64,000 nucleotides of DNA from Periplaneta americana. Lineage: Eukaryota > Arthropoda > Insecta > Blattodea > Blattidae. A model generated the notes under the pieces. The model made no database searches. It was not told the origin of the DNA and worked only from the letters and a program-made list of their open reading frames with translations. Below, piece by piece: positions 54,707-64,000 of the stretch. The stretch covers positions 112,629,001 to 112,693,000 of the forward strand of contig NC_091117.1 of assembly GCF_040183065.1 (NCBI RefSeq). Direction: 5' to 3'. Every line of letters starts with the position of its first letter. Positions within the stretch are counted from its first letter, which is position 1. The translations under genes were made by a program, and so were the position numbers.

Positions 54707-57541
54707 AGACATCGGATTTTTAGGCACTAAAAATTGCAGTTTTAGGCGCCTAAAATAAGCTCAAAATTTGTAAAATTAGGCTCTATTTTAATGAAAATAG
54801 GCATTTTAGGCACATCAAGGTATCATACTTATTTCTTTCACTGAAATTTTTAGTCATACACTGAAATACGCACAAAAAAGTATGTTTAAACATTAAAAAA
54901 GAATACTATATTATATTTATAAACAGAGCTGCACAAATTTAATATATTGAAACTAATGAAATAATGATTATTGATATCAAGGTTACTCATTTTAAGTTAT
55001 TGAAATTCAGTTCCATGCTCAGACTTTATTATAATTATCTGCACAGTACACCACCAGAATTTTTTCTAAATTCTCCACAGTTAACCTTTGCCTTTTGTCA
55101 CTGAGAATCATTTTAAAGCAGAAAAACTTCTTTCAACCGAAACTGATGTGAGAGGCGCAAAATTTAATTTAAGTACAATAGAAACATCAATACTTACTGG
55201 AACATTTACACTTTCCCCCGATATCACTCTTGATACTTTTTCCAACAATGAAAATCCTACATTCTTATTTAATACGTTGTCCCACTTATTTTTAACTTTT
55301 TTCCCAGTTTCGCCCAAAGCAGAATGTATGTTCACTTGAGCTTCCTTTACTATTGCTATTTGGCTACAAAGAGATTGTTTTTCACGTTCTAATTGTTCAA
55401 TGCTTGCAGGTATGAAAGAAAAGTTTGATGTTATTTAGGCAATATCGTTTTTCACTCGTGAGTCATTCAGACAATCTTTCACTGCTTTCACACACGCTGC
55501 ACTATCAGTTTCAGGTAATTTGACCACTTCTTTAAAATACTTAGAATAATACACCACTGACTGAATCCAGGTTCCCCATCGTGTAACAACCGGCTGAGGT
55601 GGGAGTGGGATATCTGGAAAGTTCTCTCTGAATATTGAAATCCTGGATGGGGCTTTACAAAAACATTTTTTTGTGTTAGAAATAAACGAATTGACAAGAG
55701 GAAATTCATTCCGGATTGTTCAGAAACCCTGTGAAGGCCATGTGCTAGACAGGTTACATGCGTGAGGTTAGGATAAAATGTTTTAAGAAGTGGAGCTGCA
55801 ACAACCATGTATGAGGCAGCATCAGTACAAAACAACAGAACTTTAGAATCGTCTATATTACCTGAGTATAAAGACTGTAGGCCTTTATTTACAAAGTAAG
55901 CAATGGCTTGGCTATTCACTTTCGAAAGTTCCTTAACATATACGAGGTGTCGAATCGAAGGTCCATCAGGACTAAGTTTTCCTACTACCATATTTGCTAT
56001 ATACCTATTCATAGGATCTGAGGTTTCATCCACAGAGACCCATATGTAAGAATCACTTATATCCTCCCGAATGGAAGCTAAAGTTTCATTGTATATTCTG
56101 TCTAAGTAATTTTTTCTTAGGGTCGACTCAGATGGGTTATTTTGTTTGCAGTATTTTTGTAAAAACTGTCTTAAAACCGGATTTTCAATTGCATTCCAGG
56201 GAATGTTAGCAGCAACAAACGCTCTGGTTAAATCAGCATAGAAATTGCTGCTGAGATTGGATGAAGTAGGCTGTGTTAGTAAAGTTTGTTGCAGTTGATT
56301 TTTCTGCTGAGCTTTAGCCTTATGAGCCGCTCCTTACACATGCTGCTTTAGGTGGCACTTCTTTTCTTGCGAAATCTAAAAATGTAAAGTAAACTGAATT
56401 AAAATAAAATCCTAATTGTTGTATTGCCGTATTTCTATCACAAAGTTAGTGGGTTCGAACAATCAAAATTTTAATGACCTGCAAATACTTTAACTATCGG
56501 AATTTAACAGGTTAACGTGTAGTGGTCTTAAAAAGAATTATACCTCAGGATAGCTCAGTCAATGTATAAATATTATAAGCCTGCTCATTAAAATTAATAG
56601 AATTTATATATTTCAACTATTGTTACATACCTGTTTGCTACAAATCTTGCAGAATATTATTTTTCCATCATAAGTGAATTCTGAATATTCTGTTAGCCAT
56701 TGCCGGATCAATGTGGATTTTGCACTTATATTTTTCGGCATTATCGCGTTAAACTTCACAGGAAAACGTCCTACCGCTCAAAACTTCTCAACACAAATAA
56801 GGTGAGGGAAAGAGCAACTGTTAACGAGCATTCAAATGAACCGTTGTTATTGAGATTCAATTGGACAAAAATACAAAGTTCCACTTATTGTTGCATTTCC
56901 TGGTAGTGTTAACACTAGGAGGGCCATTCTTTTAAATATTTTGTAACGGTTTACCCTACTAATTCGCAGTTTTACGACTTTTCATAAATATTTCAAAAAC
57001 ACTCTTTCTCCAAAAATTGTGATTTTATGACACTCTGAAGCGCTGTACAGCTAATCGGTTTCAGACCGAAAACAGTCTTTTTTATAGTATAGTATATCTC
57101 TGAATCGGTAGCAGCACATGTTGTGGTTGTTGCCTGCTTCAAAACTAAGGTTGGTTCTTTGTCGGCATTTATGCCTCCAAACATGTTAAATTCGGTGAAA
57201 TCTATTGCGAGTGTCGTGAGATTCAAAACATTTTGTTTCCTTTATCAATGGTTTCATGGCTGGTGTGAAGCAAACTTTCCACTTTTTAAATGCCTTAAAT
57301 TTCGCAGTGAATGCATGTATAAATTATAAAAAGTAAGAGTAAAATGCGAAACTTTACAGTGAGTTAGGCATTTTTAGGCGAATATTAACAAATTAGGCTC
57401 TAATAACCGTTTTAGGGCATTTTAGGGCACTATAAAACTCTTTGAATACCTTTCAATTTCCATGAAACACAAATATTAATAATTATTTTTACTTTTCTCC
57501 TAAAGAAACAAAATAGGCATTTGCCCTAGAATCCGATGTCT
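54707..57541 (-). mobile_element. hAT element inserted in the Penelope fold-back
   Basis: The termini AGACATCGGATTTTTAGG and reversed AGACATCGGATTCTAGG match. Flanks TCTCATAT and GCTCATTA are one or two changes from TCTCATTA, the uninterrupted sequence found in the opposite arm near 58925. Motifs of the TTTTAGG(C/G) type recur at both ends. The transposase is on the minus strand. Confidence 0.85.
55108..56741 (-). pseudogene. hAT transposase, two exons, decayed
   Basis: Exon 1 (56741-56631) starts MPKNISAKSTLIRQWLTEYS and ends with a finger half (IIFCKICSKQ) at a GTATGT donor. Exon 2 starts at 56375 after TTTTAG with ISQEKKCHLKQHV, and an in-frame TAA follows at once. The frame then stays open through WVSVDETSDPMNRYIANMVV (catalytic Asp region), CTDAASYM and HVTCLAHGLHRV, after which frameshifts begin near 55715. 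The C-terminus carries NFAPLTSVSVERSFSALK, the hAT dimerisation motif. At least one stop and two frameshifts make it non-functional. The exon boundaries are inferred. Confidence 0.83.
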
Positions 57542-58020
57542 GCTCATTAATAAACTGTGTGATAATTACAATGGTAGTCGATGAGAAGAACTGTTTAAAA
57601 TTGATCATAATATATATAAAATGTACAAACATATGCATAATTAAAATGTAGGCCTAATCATGTTACAAGGTCATAAATTATAAAAATTGAGAACACTTAG
57701 TGTTTTATATTTTAAACTCCATAATACTTAGGTTACTCACGTTATTAAAACGTGGCAACTGCATAGGCTGTTGTGATATATCATTATAATCTGAAGTAGT
57801 GTTACCTGTAATGAAAACTTTGTCAGAAATTTTGAAAATTAAGAAAAAAAATTTTTTTTTTTTTTTTAATTTTAAAGTATTGAAATATACTAATTATATG
57901 AACATACTTACGAAGACCTAAGGCGACCTTGCTGCTTTAGATACTGTGGCTAATATGACGCGAATGATGTGTGTGCTCATGTAGACAGCTGACGCGGAAG
58001 GATATTACGTTGTGATGGGG

Positions 58021-58302
58021 TTAAAAGTTGTATAGGGGATTCCGGATTTGAGTCAAATTTTCATTGAGGATGCTGTTATCCATTTGAATCTGTTTTGCAA
58101 TATAATATTCCTCTGCAGAATTTATCAATTTTGTATCTATTCCAGATTTTAGTATTTTTAAGGTTTCGTAAAAAATCCACATACGCCTCCCATCTAATAG
58201 ATACTGGACATGAATTAGGCCCGATACACAAAACCTTAAAAATACTAAAATCTGGAATAGATACAAAATTGATAAATTCTGCAGAGGAATATTATATTGC
58301 AA
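58021..58302 (-). pseudogene. Penelope-like C-terminal fragment, left arm
   Basis: The frame ends KLINSAEEYYIAKQIQMDNS, NLTQIRNPLYNF, identical in type to the right-arm copy. Its upstream portion runs across the palindrome centre and is not meaningful. It corresponds to the end of the GIY-YIG endonuclease region of Penelope-like proteins. Confidence 0.6.
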
Positions 58303-58376
58303 AACAGATTCAAATGGATAACAGCATCATAAATGAAAATTTGACTCAAATCCGGAATCCCCTATACAACTTTTAA
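58165..58376 (+). pseudogene. Penelope-like C-terminal fragment, right arm
   Basis: The frame contains RKKSTYASHLIDTGHELGPI then LKILKSGIDTKLINSAEEYY and NPLYNF before a stop. The pattern of a conserved His in SHLIDTGH and a Glu in SAEEYY fits the GIY-YIG endonuclease tail that follows the RT of Penelope-like elements. Only about 65-70 codons remain and no RT is present. The family call is from pattern memory. Confidence 0.6.
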
Positions 58377-59100
58377 CCCCATCACATCACTCGCGTCATA
58401 TTAGCCACAGTATCTAAAGCAGCAAGGTCGCCTTAGGTCTTCGTAAGTATGTTCACATAATTAGTATATTTCAATACTTTAAAATTTAAAAAAAAAAAAA
58501 AATTTCTTAATTTTCAAAATTTCTGACTTTAAAGTTTTCATTGCAGATAACACTACTTCAGATTATAATGATATTAATGATATATCACAACAGCCTATGC
58601 AGTTGCCACGTTTTAATAACGTGAGTACATTTGATTATTCAATCCAATCACACTCTTAAGTTTGAAGGTTTGCTCTTTCTATTTCATAATTATATATTTC
58701 AGATACAATTAATCATTTTAATGGAATCTATAAAACAAGAGCTACCTGAGTATTATGGAGTTTAAAATATAAAACACTACGTGTTCTCAATTTTTATAAT
58801 TTATGATCTTGTAACATGTTTACATTTTAATTATGCATATGTTTGTACATTTTATATATATTATGATCAATTTTAAACAGTTCATCTCATCGACTACCAT
58901 TGTAATTATCACACAGTTTAATAATGAGATATTGTACACTGAACCTGAAGATGCCTGAATGGGCGAAAACGTTCGTAACTTATTTTGTATAAAACTCAAT
59001 GACTACATGTTATGAAATATGTCATTGTTTTAATAATTGATTTGTCATAAGACTGAATAAAACAAATATTATATTATATTATCTGTAATCTCAGAGTGCT

Positions 59101-60140
59101 TGATGATCCTGACCCGAGCCTCTCGTATGTTTTCTCCTCTACGTCGTGAGTTTGCGCATGCGCATGATACAATAACAGTAATCGGGCGGTGGTATTTGAT
59201 TATTTTTATCGTGATATTTTGTTCAATATTATTTTTTTCAAAGTGATAATGTGTTGCAAAGTTATTAGCGGCATTATAATAATATAATCATGAATCTGAC
59301 ATTTTGTTTTCATATTTAGTCTGTATTATATGTTTTATAAATATTTTATGTATTCCTCCGACTTCTTCACATTTACATATTACTGTGAATTTATATTAAT
59401 GTATAAGTGTTTTCCACTCAATTTTTACGCAGGAACAATATTTTTTTTTTTAGTTACAATTAATTACAAACAGAATAGTTACAGGAGCCTACATTATTTA
59501 CCTGTACATCTCTCATTTATGTGTGATCCAGTTTTAATGTACAGTTCTAACACGAACAGTGTAGGGTAGTATTAACTAAAATAATTAAATTTTAATATAA
59601 AATTATTTGTAATAAGTTCATTACCGGTATGTTGTTTATGGTTATTAACTCTTAGGAAATCGCACAGTGCTTCCTAACATTGGTACTCGTGTGGGGTGTT
59701 ATTTTACCCCAATTAACAGGCCTAATCAATGTTCTAAACTTGATGTTTAGTGATATTTATATAGATATTGTTAAAATCATCAACTTGCAAGTAATTTTCC
59801 AACTTTTAAATATAATAATATGGGGTAGTTATAAAAAATTGTCAATTTTATAAATTCCAAAAAGATCTGACATCTAGCAGACACTGCTCGATCAAATCGT
59901 TCTCATTGCCCTTGCACACTTTTAAAATAAGCCTACACCTAAACATAAATGGGATAATTAATTACATTTGAAAATAAGGGATATCAAACGAAAATCATGT
60001 TAATTCACTACGTGTCACTGAACATAATGCTCTTCCGAACTTTCGGAGCATTTCTCACAAGCCGACAACAGTACCTATAGAATTAAAACCGAACGAGACA
60101 AAACTGGCTAATTGGCTAATATGATGGGCAACTTATTTGG
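59101..60140. other. Non-coding interval
   Basis: No gene recognised. The open frame at 59330-59569 is AT-rich and domain-free. Confidence 0.5.
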
Positions 60141-60537
60141 CTAAACTAACCTTGAGGTAGTTTCCTTCGTATTCCCCTTATACGCCTTGCATATACGAAT
60201 CTGTGACAGGTCAGGTTTGGTTGGTTTAAGCTTTTATTATGCCTAGACATATACGATCAACGACTAAACTAGCGTTGAGGTAGTTCATTCGTACTCCGCA
60301 TATCCGCATCTGTGACAGGTTAGGTTTAGTTAGTTTAGGCTTTGTTATGCCTTGGATATACGATCAACTGTATCTCCACAAACAATCAAATTCAACGATT
60401 TTCACTTCCGAAATCACCGAAACTACCTCAGCGCTAGTTTAACCCGACCAACTGTCTCTCCACAAAAAAATTCCTTATAAATGCAACGATTTTCACATCC
60501 GAAATCGCCGAAACTACTTCAGTGCTAGTTTCAACAT
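60141..60537. repeat. Two diverged tandem pairs in inverted arrangement
   Basis: One unit (AACTAACCTTGAGGTAGTTT or AACTAGCGTTGAGGTAGTTC, then CTGTGACAGGTTAGGTT) occurs at about 60144-60264 and 60265-60370. A second unit (CAACGATTTTCAC, CGCCGAAACTACTTCAGTGC) occurs at 60371-60451 and 60452-60537. Ends of the two unit types are reverse complements (AACTAGCGTTGAGGTAGTT against AACTACCTCAGCGCTAGTTT). Confidence 0.7.
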
Positions 60538-60604
60538 CTTATTATAAATGATATAGTGATTATACGATTTAAATAATAATAATGATGATAATAATAATAA
60601 TACC

Positions 60605-61334
60605 CAGTGACGTAGCATGAAATTTTGAGCAGGGGAAGCTAACTCAAGTTGTCTTTCATGTACATATGAGAAAACGTATTACAAAAATATAGTCTTAAAA
60701 TAAATAGTATTCAATGTCAAGTCAGCAGTCCGAAGATTGGTTGGAACCTCGTAACACCAATAAGGCATGACCTCAAATGGTACGTAGTAAAATATGATTT
60801 CATGGTTTACACATATCTCTAACAAATAGACATGGTCATTTGTTTTTTAAATCGCACTTTTGTTCGTAAGTCAGTGTTGATAATAGAATGGCCTAAAAAT
60901 TCAAGTAAATTGTTGTCAGGAACTGTTATTTCACTCATTATTTATTATATGAGCCGCAATGCACACTAACACTTCAACTGAACAAACCCTCACGAAAGGG
61001 ATAACTCGGAAACTTTCAATGTAAAAGCTAGCTTCTTCCTTGCCTTGCGACAAGGGTAGTTTAGTTAGAAAGGGATGGAGAATCTGCGGGATGGGTTACA
61101 CAGAAGAATGAGTGAAAGAAACCAGTCTGCTTGGAAGCTGGTGTGTGCAGGCTTCTTGTTTACTGCTGCATCACAAATAATCCTGAGCTGCCGCATCACA
61201 ATATTTAATGCATAAATATAAACTCTATTAAAATTGATAAATAATTTTGTTCATAAACTGCAGGTTTATTATGAAATTATTATTATTAACTGGGGAAGCT
61301 GAGCTTTTTAGCTTACATTGACGCTACGCCACTG
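60605..61334. mobile_element. hAT-type MITE, 730 bp, perfect 8-bp TSD
   Basis: ATAATACC flanks it at 60597-60604 and 61335-61342. The left end CAGTGACGTAGCATGAAATT and reversed right end CAGTGGCGTAGCGTCAATGT are typical hAT termini. Both sides also carry GGGGAAGCT near the end. No coding sequence. Confidence 0.9.
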
Positions 61335-61897
61335 ATAATACCACTGGCTACTAATACTTTATCTTGTGTAAAATCCTGTCTGAACAACTGTTTTGTTTTA
61401 TAATTATTTTCCAATTTTTTTCCGAAAACTTACAGTATGTTTCGTTAATTTTTATTCTGACTCAATATTATAATGTTAATGCACGACTTAAAATAACTTA
61501 GCCATTATATTATATACAATAAAAAGGATCAATTTTTAAAACGATTAGGATAATCACATAATCTCAATTTCTCCATACCCAACTACATTAAAAATTATCA
61601 ACTGATTCCATATCTACAATCAACTACGATATAACCTCTTGGTATATGAGGTTAACTTTTTAAGCCTGGTTCAGACGGTGCGTGTTTCTGTGATGGATTC
61701 CAAGGTGGCTAGCAGGCTGAGTGCCGTGGTGGCTACGGTGCTGGGTTCCGTGGTGGCTGCGGTGATGGTTTTCGTTCACACGGAACGAGCTGCCTTGCAT
61801 GCTGGATCCAAAGAGTTTGAAGTATTACAAACTCTTTGGCTGGATCCCAGTTTGGAAGTTGGAGATGCTGGCGCGGTACGATTTGTAAACTTCAAAT

Positions 61898-62074
61898 ATG
61901 GAAGCTGTATGTGAAGCTGTACGAAGAAGACGTTTAGCAGCCTTTGCTGTTTTGCTAGCTTTGAACGCTGAGGAGACGGATCAAATTAAAAAGAGTAGAA
62001 TGTGGAGCCGAAAATGGTTACGGCGTAGAAATACGGGCCAAGATGTCTTAACAATGCGTTTGTATAGCATATAA
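61898..62074 (+). pseudogene. Harbinger transposase N-terminal remnant
   Basis: A 58-codon frame reads MEAVCEAVRRRRLAAFAVLL, then ALNAEETDQIKKSRMWSRKW and LRRRNTGQDVLTM before TAA. The RxxRMWSRKWLRRRN stretch corresponds to the RRRWWVxPWLxRR region that opens Harbinger transposases. The rest of the protein is missing. The overlapping frame 61639-61914 runs through the terminal repeat and is not considered coding. Confidence 0.65.
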
Positions 62075-62171
62075 ACTTGTTTCTTCTCTGTACGCCTCAA
62101 TTAAAGTTCTGACTTGATCTTTGGTCCAACCGTAGGAATTCATAATCAAAATTTTCGACTTGCTCTCTTAA

Positions 62172-63015
62172 GAGGAGAGGATGGTATTTTTCAAAACTTT
62201 TTTCCTATTTGGTGTAAATTATTAATTTTTTGTATGTAGAGAGCTCATAGCTGTGGCAACTCAACCAAATAAAAATATTTAAAAAAAAAAAAAAAATTAT
62301 ATGGGGGCCCAAATTTGAAAAAAAAAAAAATGTACCCAATGGCGGATTGTACTAAAACCGATATATCTAAACCGTTTTTAAAGATAGATTCAAACAGTTT
62401 TTGCAATATATTTGCAAAAGTATGTTCTACAAACTGTCTGTAACAGAATTTTGATATTTTGATTGGTAAAATAAACAATTAAAATTTAATAACAATTTTC
62501 AGATTTCCTTTCTTGCAAACAAACGCACGTATTTTTTTAATGAAATCAATTAACAAAATTCTGTTACAGAGAAAAGTTTCCTAATAGTCTAAAGAATGTG
62601 TTCTAAATATAATGCATGTATCTTTAATAGTTCAGAAATTACATTCATTTTGTCTGGCAATGTAGCAAAAAAAAAAATGAAGTTACTGGAAACCAATAAA
62701 AGCGGGCGTGTGATTTAAAAATCCATAGCGCAGGAAGTTTAAAAATGACGTCTCAACATCCGATAAGGGCACAAATACCCACAAAATGTTATGCAATGTA
62801 TTCCACACATATCAAAGGGTATTTTAAAGAAAAAAAAAACAATTTTTGACAATTTAATTTACCGGAAACAACAATAAAAGTGGGCGAGTGATTTAAAAAT
62901 CCATAATGCAGGAAGTTTAAAAATGGCGATCTACACATATCACAGAGTATTTTAAAAAATGCATATTTTTTTTTTTAATTTAGTAATTTTTCATCAAAAA
63001 TACCATTCTCTCCCC
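62172..63015. mobile_element. TTAA-targeted non-autonomous element nested in the Harbinger element
   Basis: The left end GAGGAGAGGATGGTATTTTT and reversed right end GGGGAGAGAATGGTATTTTT match, with TTAA directly outside both (62168-62171, 63016-63019). TTAA targeting occurs in piggyBac and Kolobok; the GGGGAGAG-type terminus suggests Kolobok, but this is not certain. No transposase is present. Confidence 0.82.
62673..62962. repeat. Internal direct repeat in the TTAA element
   Basis: The block AATAAAAGCGGGCGTGTGAT to AGGAAGTTTAAAAATG at about 62694-62747 recurs at about 62870-62924, followed in both by CACATATCA(A/C)AG(G/A)GTATTTTAAA. Confidence 0.82.
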
Positions 63016-63515
63016 TTAAAATAGTAGCTTCTGCAACCTTCCCGAGATTGATCCACACTGTTGTTTTCTCGCTACCAAGGTCCCAGAACAGTCTAGATAA
63101 CACTCATGATAAATAAGAAACTAACCATAAGTGGAAAACAACTAAAATTCTAATTAAAAATAGTAAATGTTGCAACAAAGCAATTAAACAATAAGTTTAA
63201 AACAACTAAAGTTCTATATTTGATTATTCTATCCTTAGAAACTAAGAAATACATAAAAATAAAAAGATTTAGTTGGAGAACAACTATTTTGATAACACTG
63301 AACCAGCACAGAAGCACGCAGGAAAAATAGCAAGGAACCTACCCTCGAAATCCAGCAAGCTAGCCATCCACGGAGCCATCAGAGCGCATTATTAACGGTG
63401 AGTGACCACGCAGGCGACCCATCCGCGCAGCCACCTTGGATTCCATCACAGAAACACGCACCGTCTGAACCGGGCTTTACATGTTACTGTTCAGTTAGAT
63501 TAGTACTTATTTGTT

Positions 63516-63781
63516 TTTTTTTTATTTTATTTTAGTAGGTTGTTTTACGAGTCTTTATCAACATCTTTGGTTATTTAGCGTCCGAATGAGATGAAGGTGA
63601 TAATGCCGGTGAAATGAGTCCGGGGTCCAGCACCGAAAGATACCCAGCATTTGCTCATATTATGTTGAGGGAAAACCCCGGAAAAAACCTCAACCAGGTA
63701 ACTTGCCCCGACCGGGAATCGAACCCGGGCCACCTGGTTTCTCGGCCAGACGCGCTGACCGTTACTCCACAGGTGTGGACT
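63516..63781 (-). mobile_element. SINE family S1, full copy with TSD
   Basis: The minus-strand head is GTCCACACCTGTGGAGTAAC, with A-box-like CGGTCAGCGCGTCTGG, B box GGTTCGATTCCCGG, body TTTTTTCCGGGGTTTTCCCT and an AT-rich tail. TTATTTGTT flanks it at 63507-63515 and 63782-63790. This is the best-preserved member of the family in the window. Confidence 0.92.
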
Positions 63782-63790
63782 TTATTTGTT

Positions 63791-64000
63791 AATGGTACAT
63801 GTACATAATTTATTTGTTGGATTTTCCCATATAAACCACTGAATTGTGGCGTGTATAGAGAAATCGTATTCACATTGCACTGCTCTTCAATATTTCCTGT
63901 TAATTTTTATCGGTGTAATTCATGCATATTGTGCTTAGAGCCTTTTCATACTAGGACACCGGTGACGGTCACCAGTGACGATCACTTACGGAGATACATT
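63791..64000. other. Right edge of the window, no gene
   Basis: The final 60 bases (GCCTTTTCATACTAGGACAC onwards, with GGTGACGGTCACC) look like the start of another DNA transposon terminus. The partner would lie outside the window. Confidence 0.3.

Larger units (their letters stand above)
54483..59100. mobile_element. Penelope-like fold-back element with 13-bp TSD
   Basis: GTAATCTCAGAGT flanks the unit at 54483-54495 and 59088-59100. Two inverted arms meet near 58200. The right arm is 58200-59087. The left arm is 57542-58198 plus 54540-54706, interrupted by a hAT insertion. Both arms end in the same 3' sequence (GATGCCTGAATGGGCGAAAA and an AATATAATATTTG tail) and both encode the end of a Penelope-type GIY-YIG protein. 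Inverted partial copies are typical of Penelope-like elements. Confidence 0.75.
61663..63476 (+). mobile_element. PIF/Harbinger-type element, TTA target site
   Basis: The left end AGCCTGGTTCAGACGGTGCG and reversed right end AGCCCGGTTCAGACGGTGCG match for about 50 bases (GTGATGGATTCCAAGGTGGC). TTA flanks both ends (61660-61662, 63477-63479). A 3-bp TTA duplication and a GGTTCAGACG terminus fit Harbinger. It keeps one short coding remnant and is interrupted by a TTAA-type element. Confidence 0.87.

Noticed and set aside
61639-61914. Plus-strand frame of 91 codons at the Harbinger left end
   Set aside because: It runs through the terminal inverted repeat. The overlapping frame at 61898 carries the real transposase remnant.

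Overview
The window looks like heterochromatic or intergenic insect DNA, most likely from a cockroach (Blattodea, Periplaneta-like). The basis is the AT-rich composition, several tRNA-headed SINE types, a LINE whose 3' end runs into TTAC/TAAG repeats, Penelope, P/THAP, hAT, Mutator, Harbinger and Tc1/mariner-type elements together, and 8-bp or longer target-site duplications (TSDs) throughout. The order-level call rests on memory of repeat types and was not searched. I found no host protein gene, no true tRNA or rRNA gene, no CRISPR and nothing bacterial. Almost every supported feature is a transposable element or a remnant of one.

Layout. 1-6.5 kb: non-coding DNA with a hAT fragment, a P-type MITE, another MITE and two tandem duplications. 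6.5-7.8 kb: a non-autonomous element with a perfect 8-bp TSD. 7.8-16.1 kb: a stack of nested insertions. A THAP-bearing DNA element (7811-16095) was entered by a Jockey-like LINE (7888-13546), which was entered by a P-element-like transposon (7906-11691). The THAP exon of the outer element was split by a second LINE, itself carrying a SINE. 17.2-20.5 kb: a SINE, a LINE tail and a P-like element. 21.1-24.6 kb: a DNA transposon with an intact 792-codon DDE-type transposase and repeated subterminal motifs. 24.9-27.8 kb: a hAT element with TSD, dropped next to or into a decayed YqaJ-type exonuclease gene (27.8-28.7 kb).

29.4-49.9 kb: two Mutator-like elements (MULEs) of one family inserted head to head, 21 bases apart. 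Copy 1 (29446-43042, minus-strand transposase) is long and carries an open MULE transposase exon plus a C2H2 zinc-finger exon. Copy 2 (43064-49909) is an inverted derivative lacking about 5.7 kb, including the transposase. Both carry the same captured hAT, reverse-transcriptase and SINE material, so these insertions predate their separation. Copy 1 alone carries a MITE and a Tc1/mariner-like insertion whose empty sites can be read in copy 2.

50-64 kb: a 442-bp tandem duplication with a breakpoint inside a LINE copy, a Tc1/mariner-like fragment, a Penelope-like fold-back (54.5-59.1 kb) with a hAT inserted in one arm, a hAT MITE (60605-61334), a Harbinger element (61663-63476) holding a TTAA-type element, and a SINE. 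The two open reading frames that may still be functional are the 792-codon transposase at 21799-24177 and the MULE transposase at 38226-40333. The other coding regions found are broken or fragmentary, except the intact C2H2 exon of MULE copy 1.
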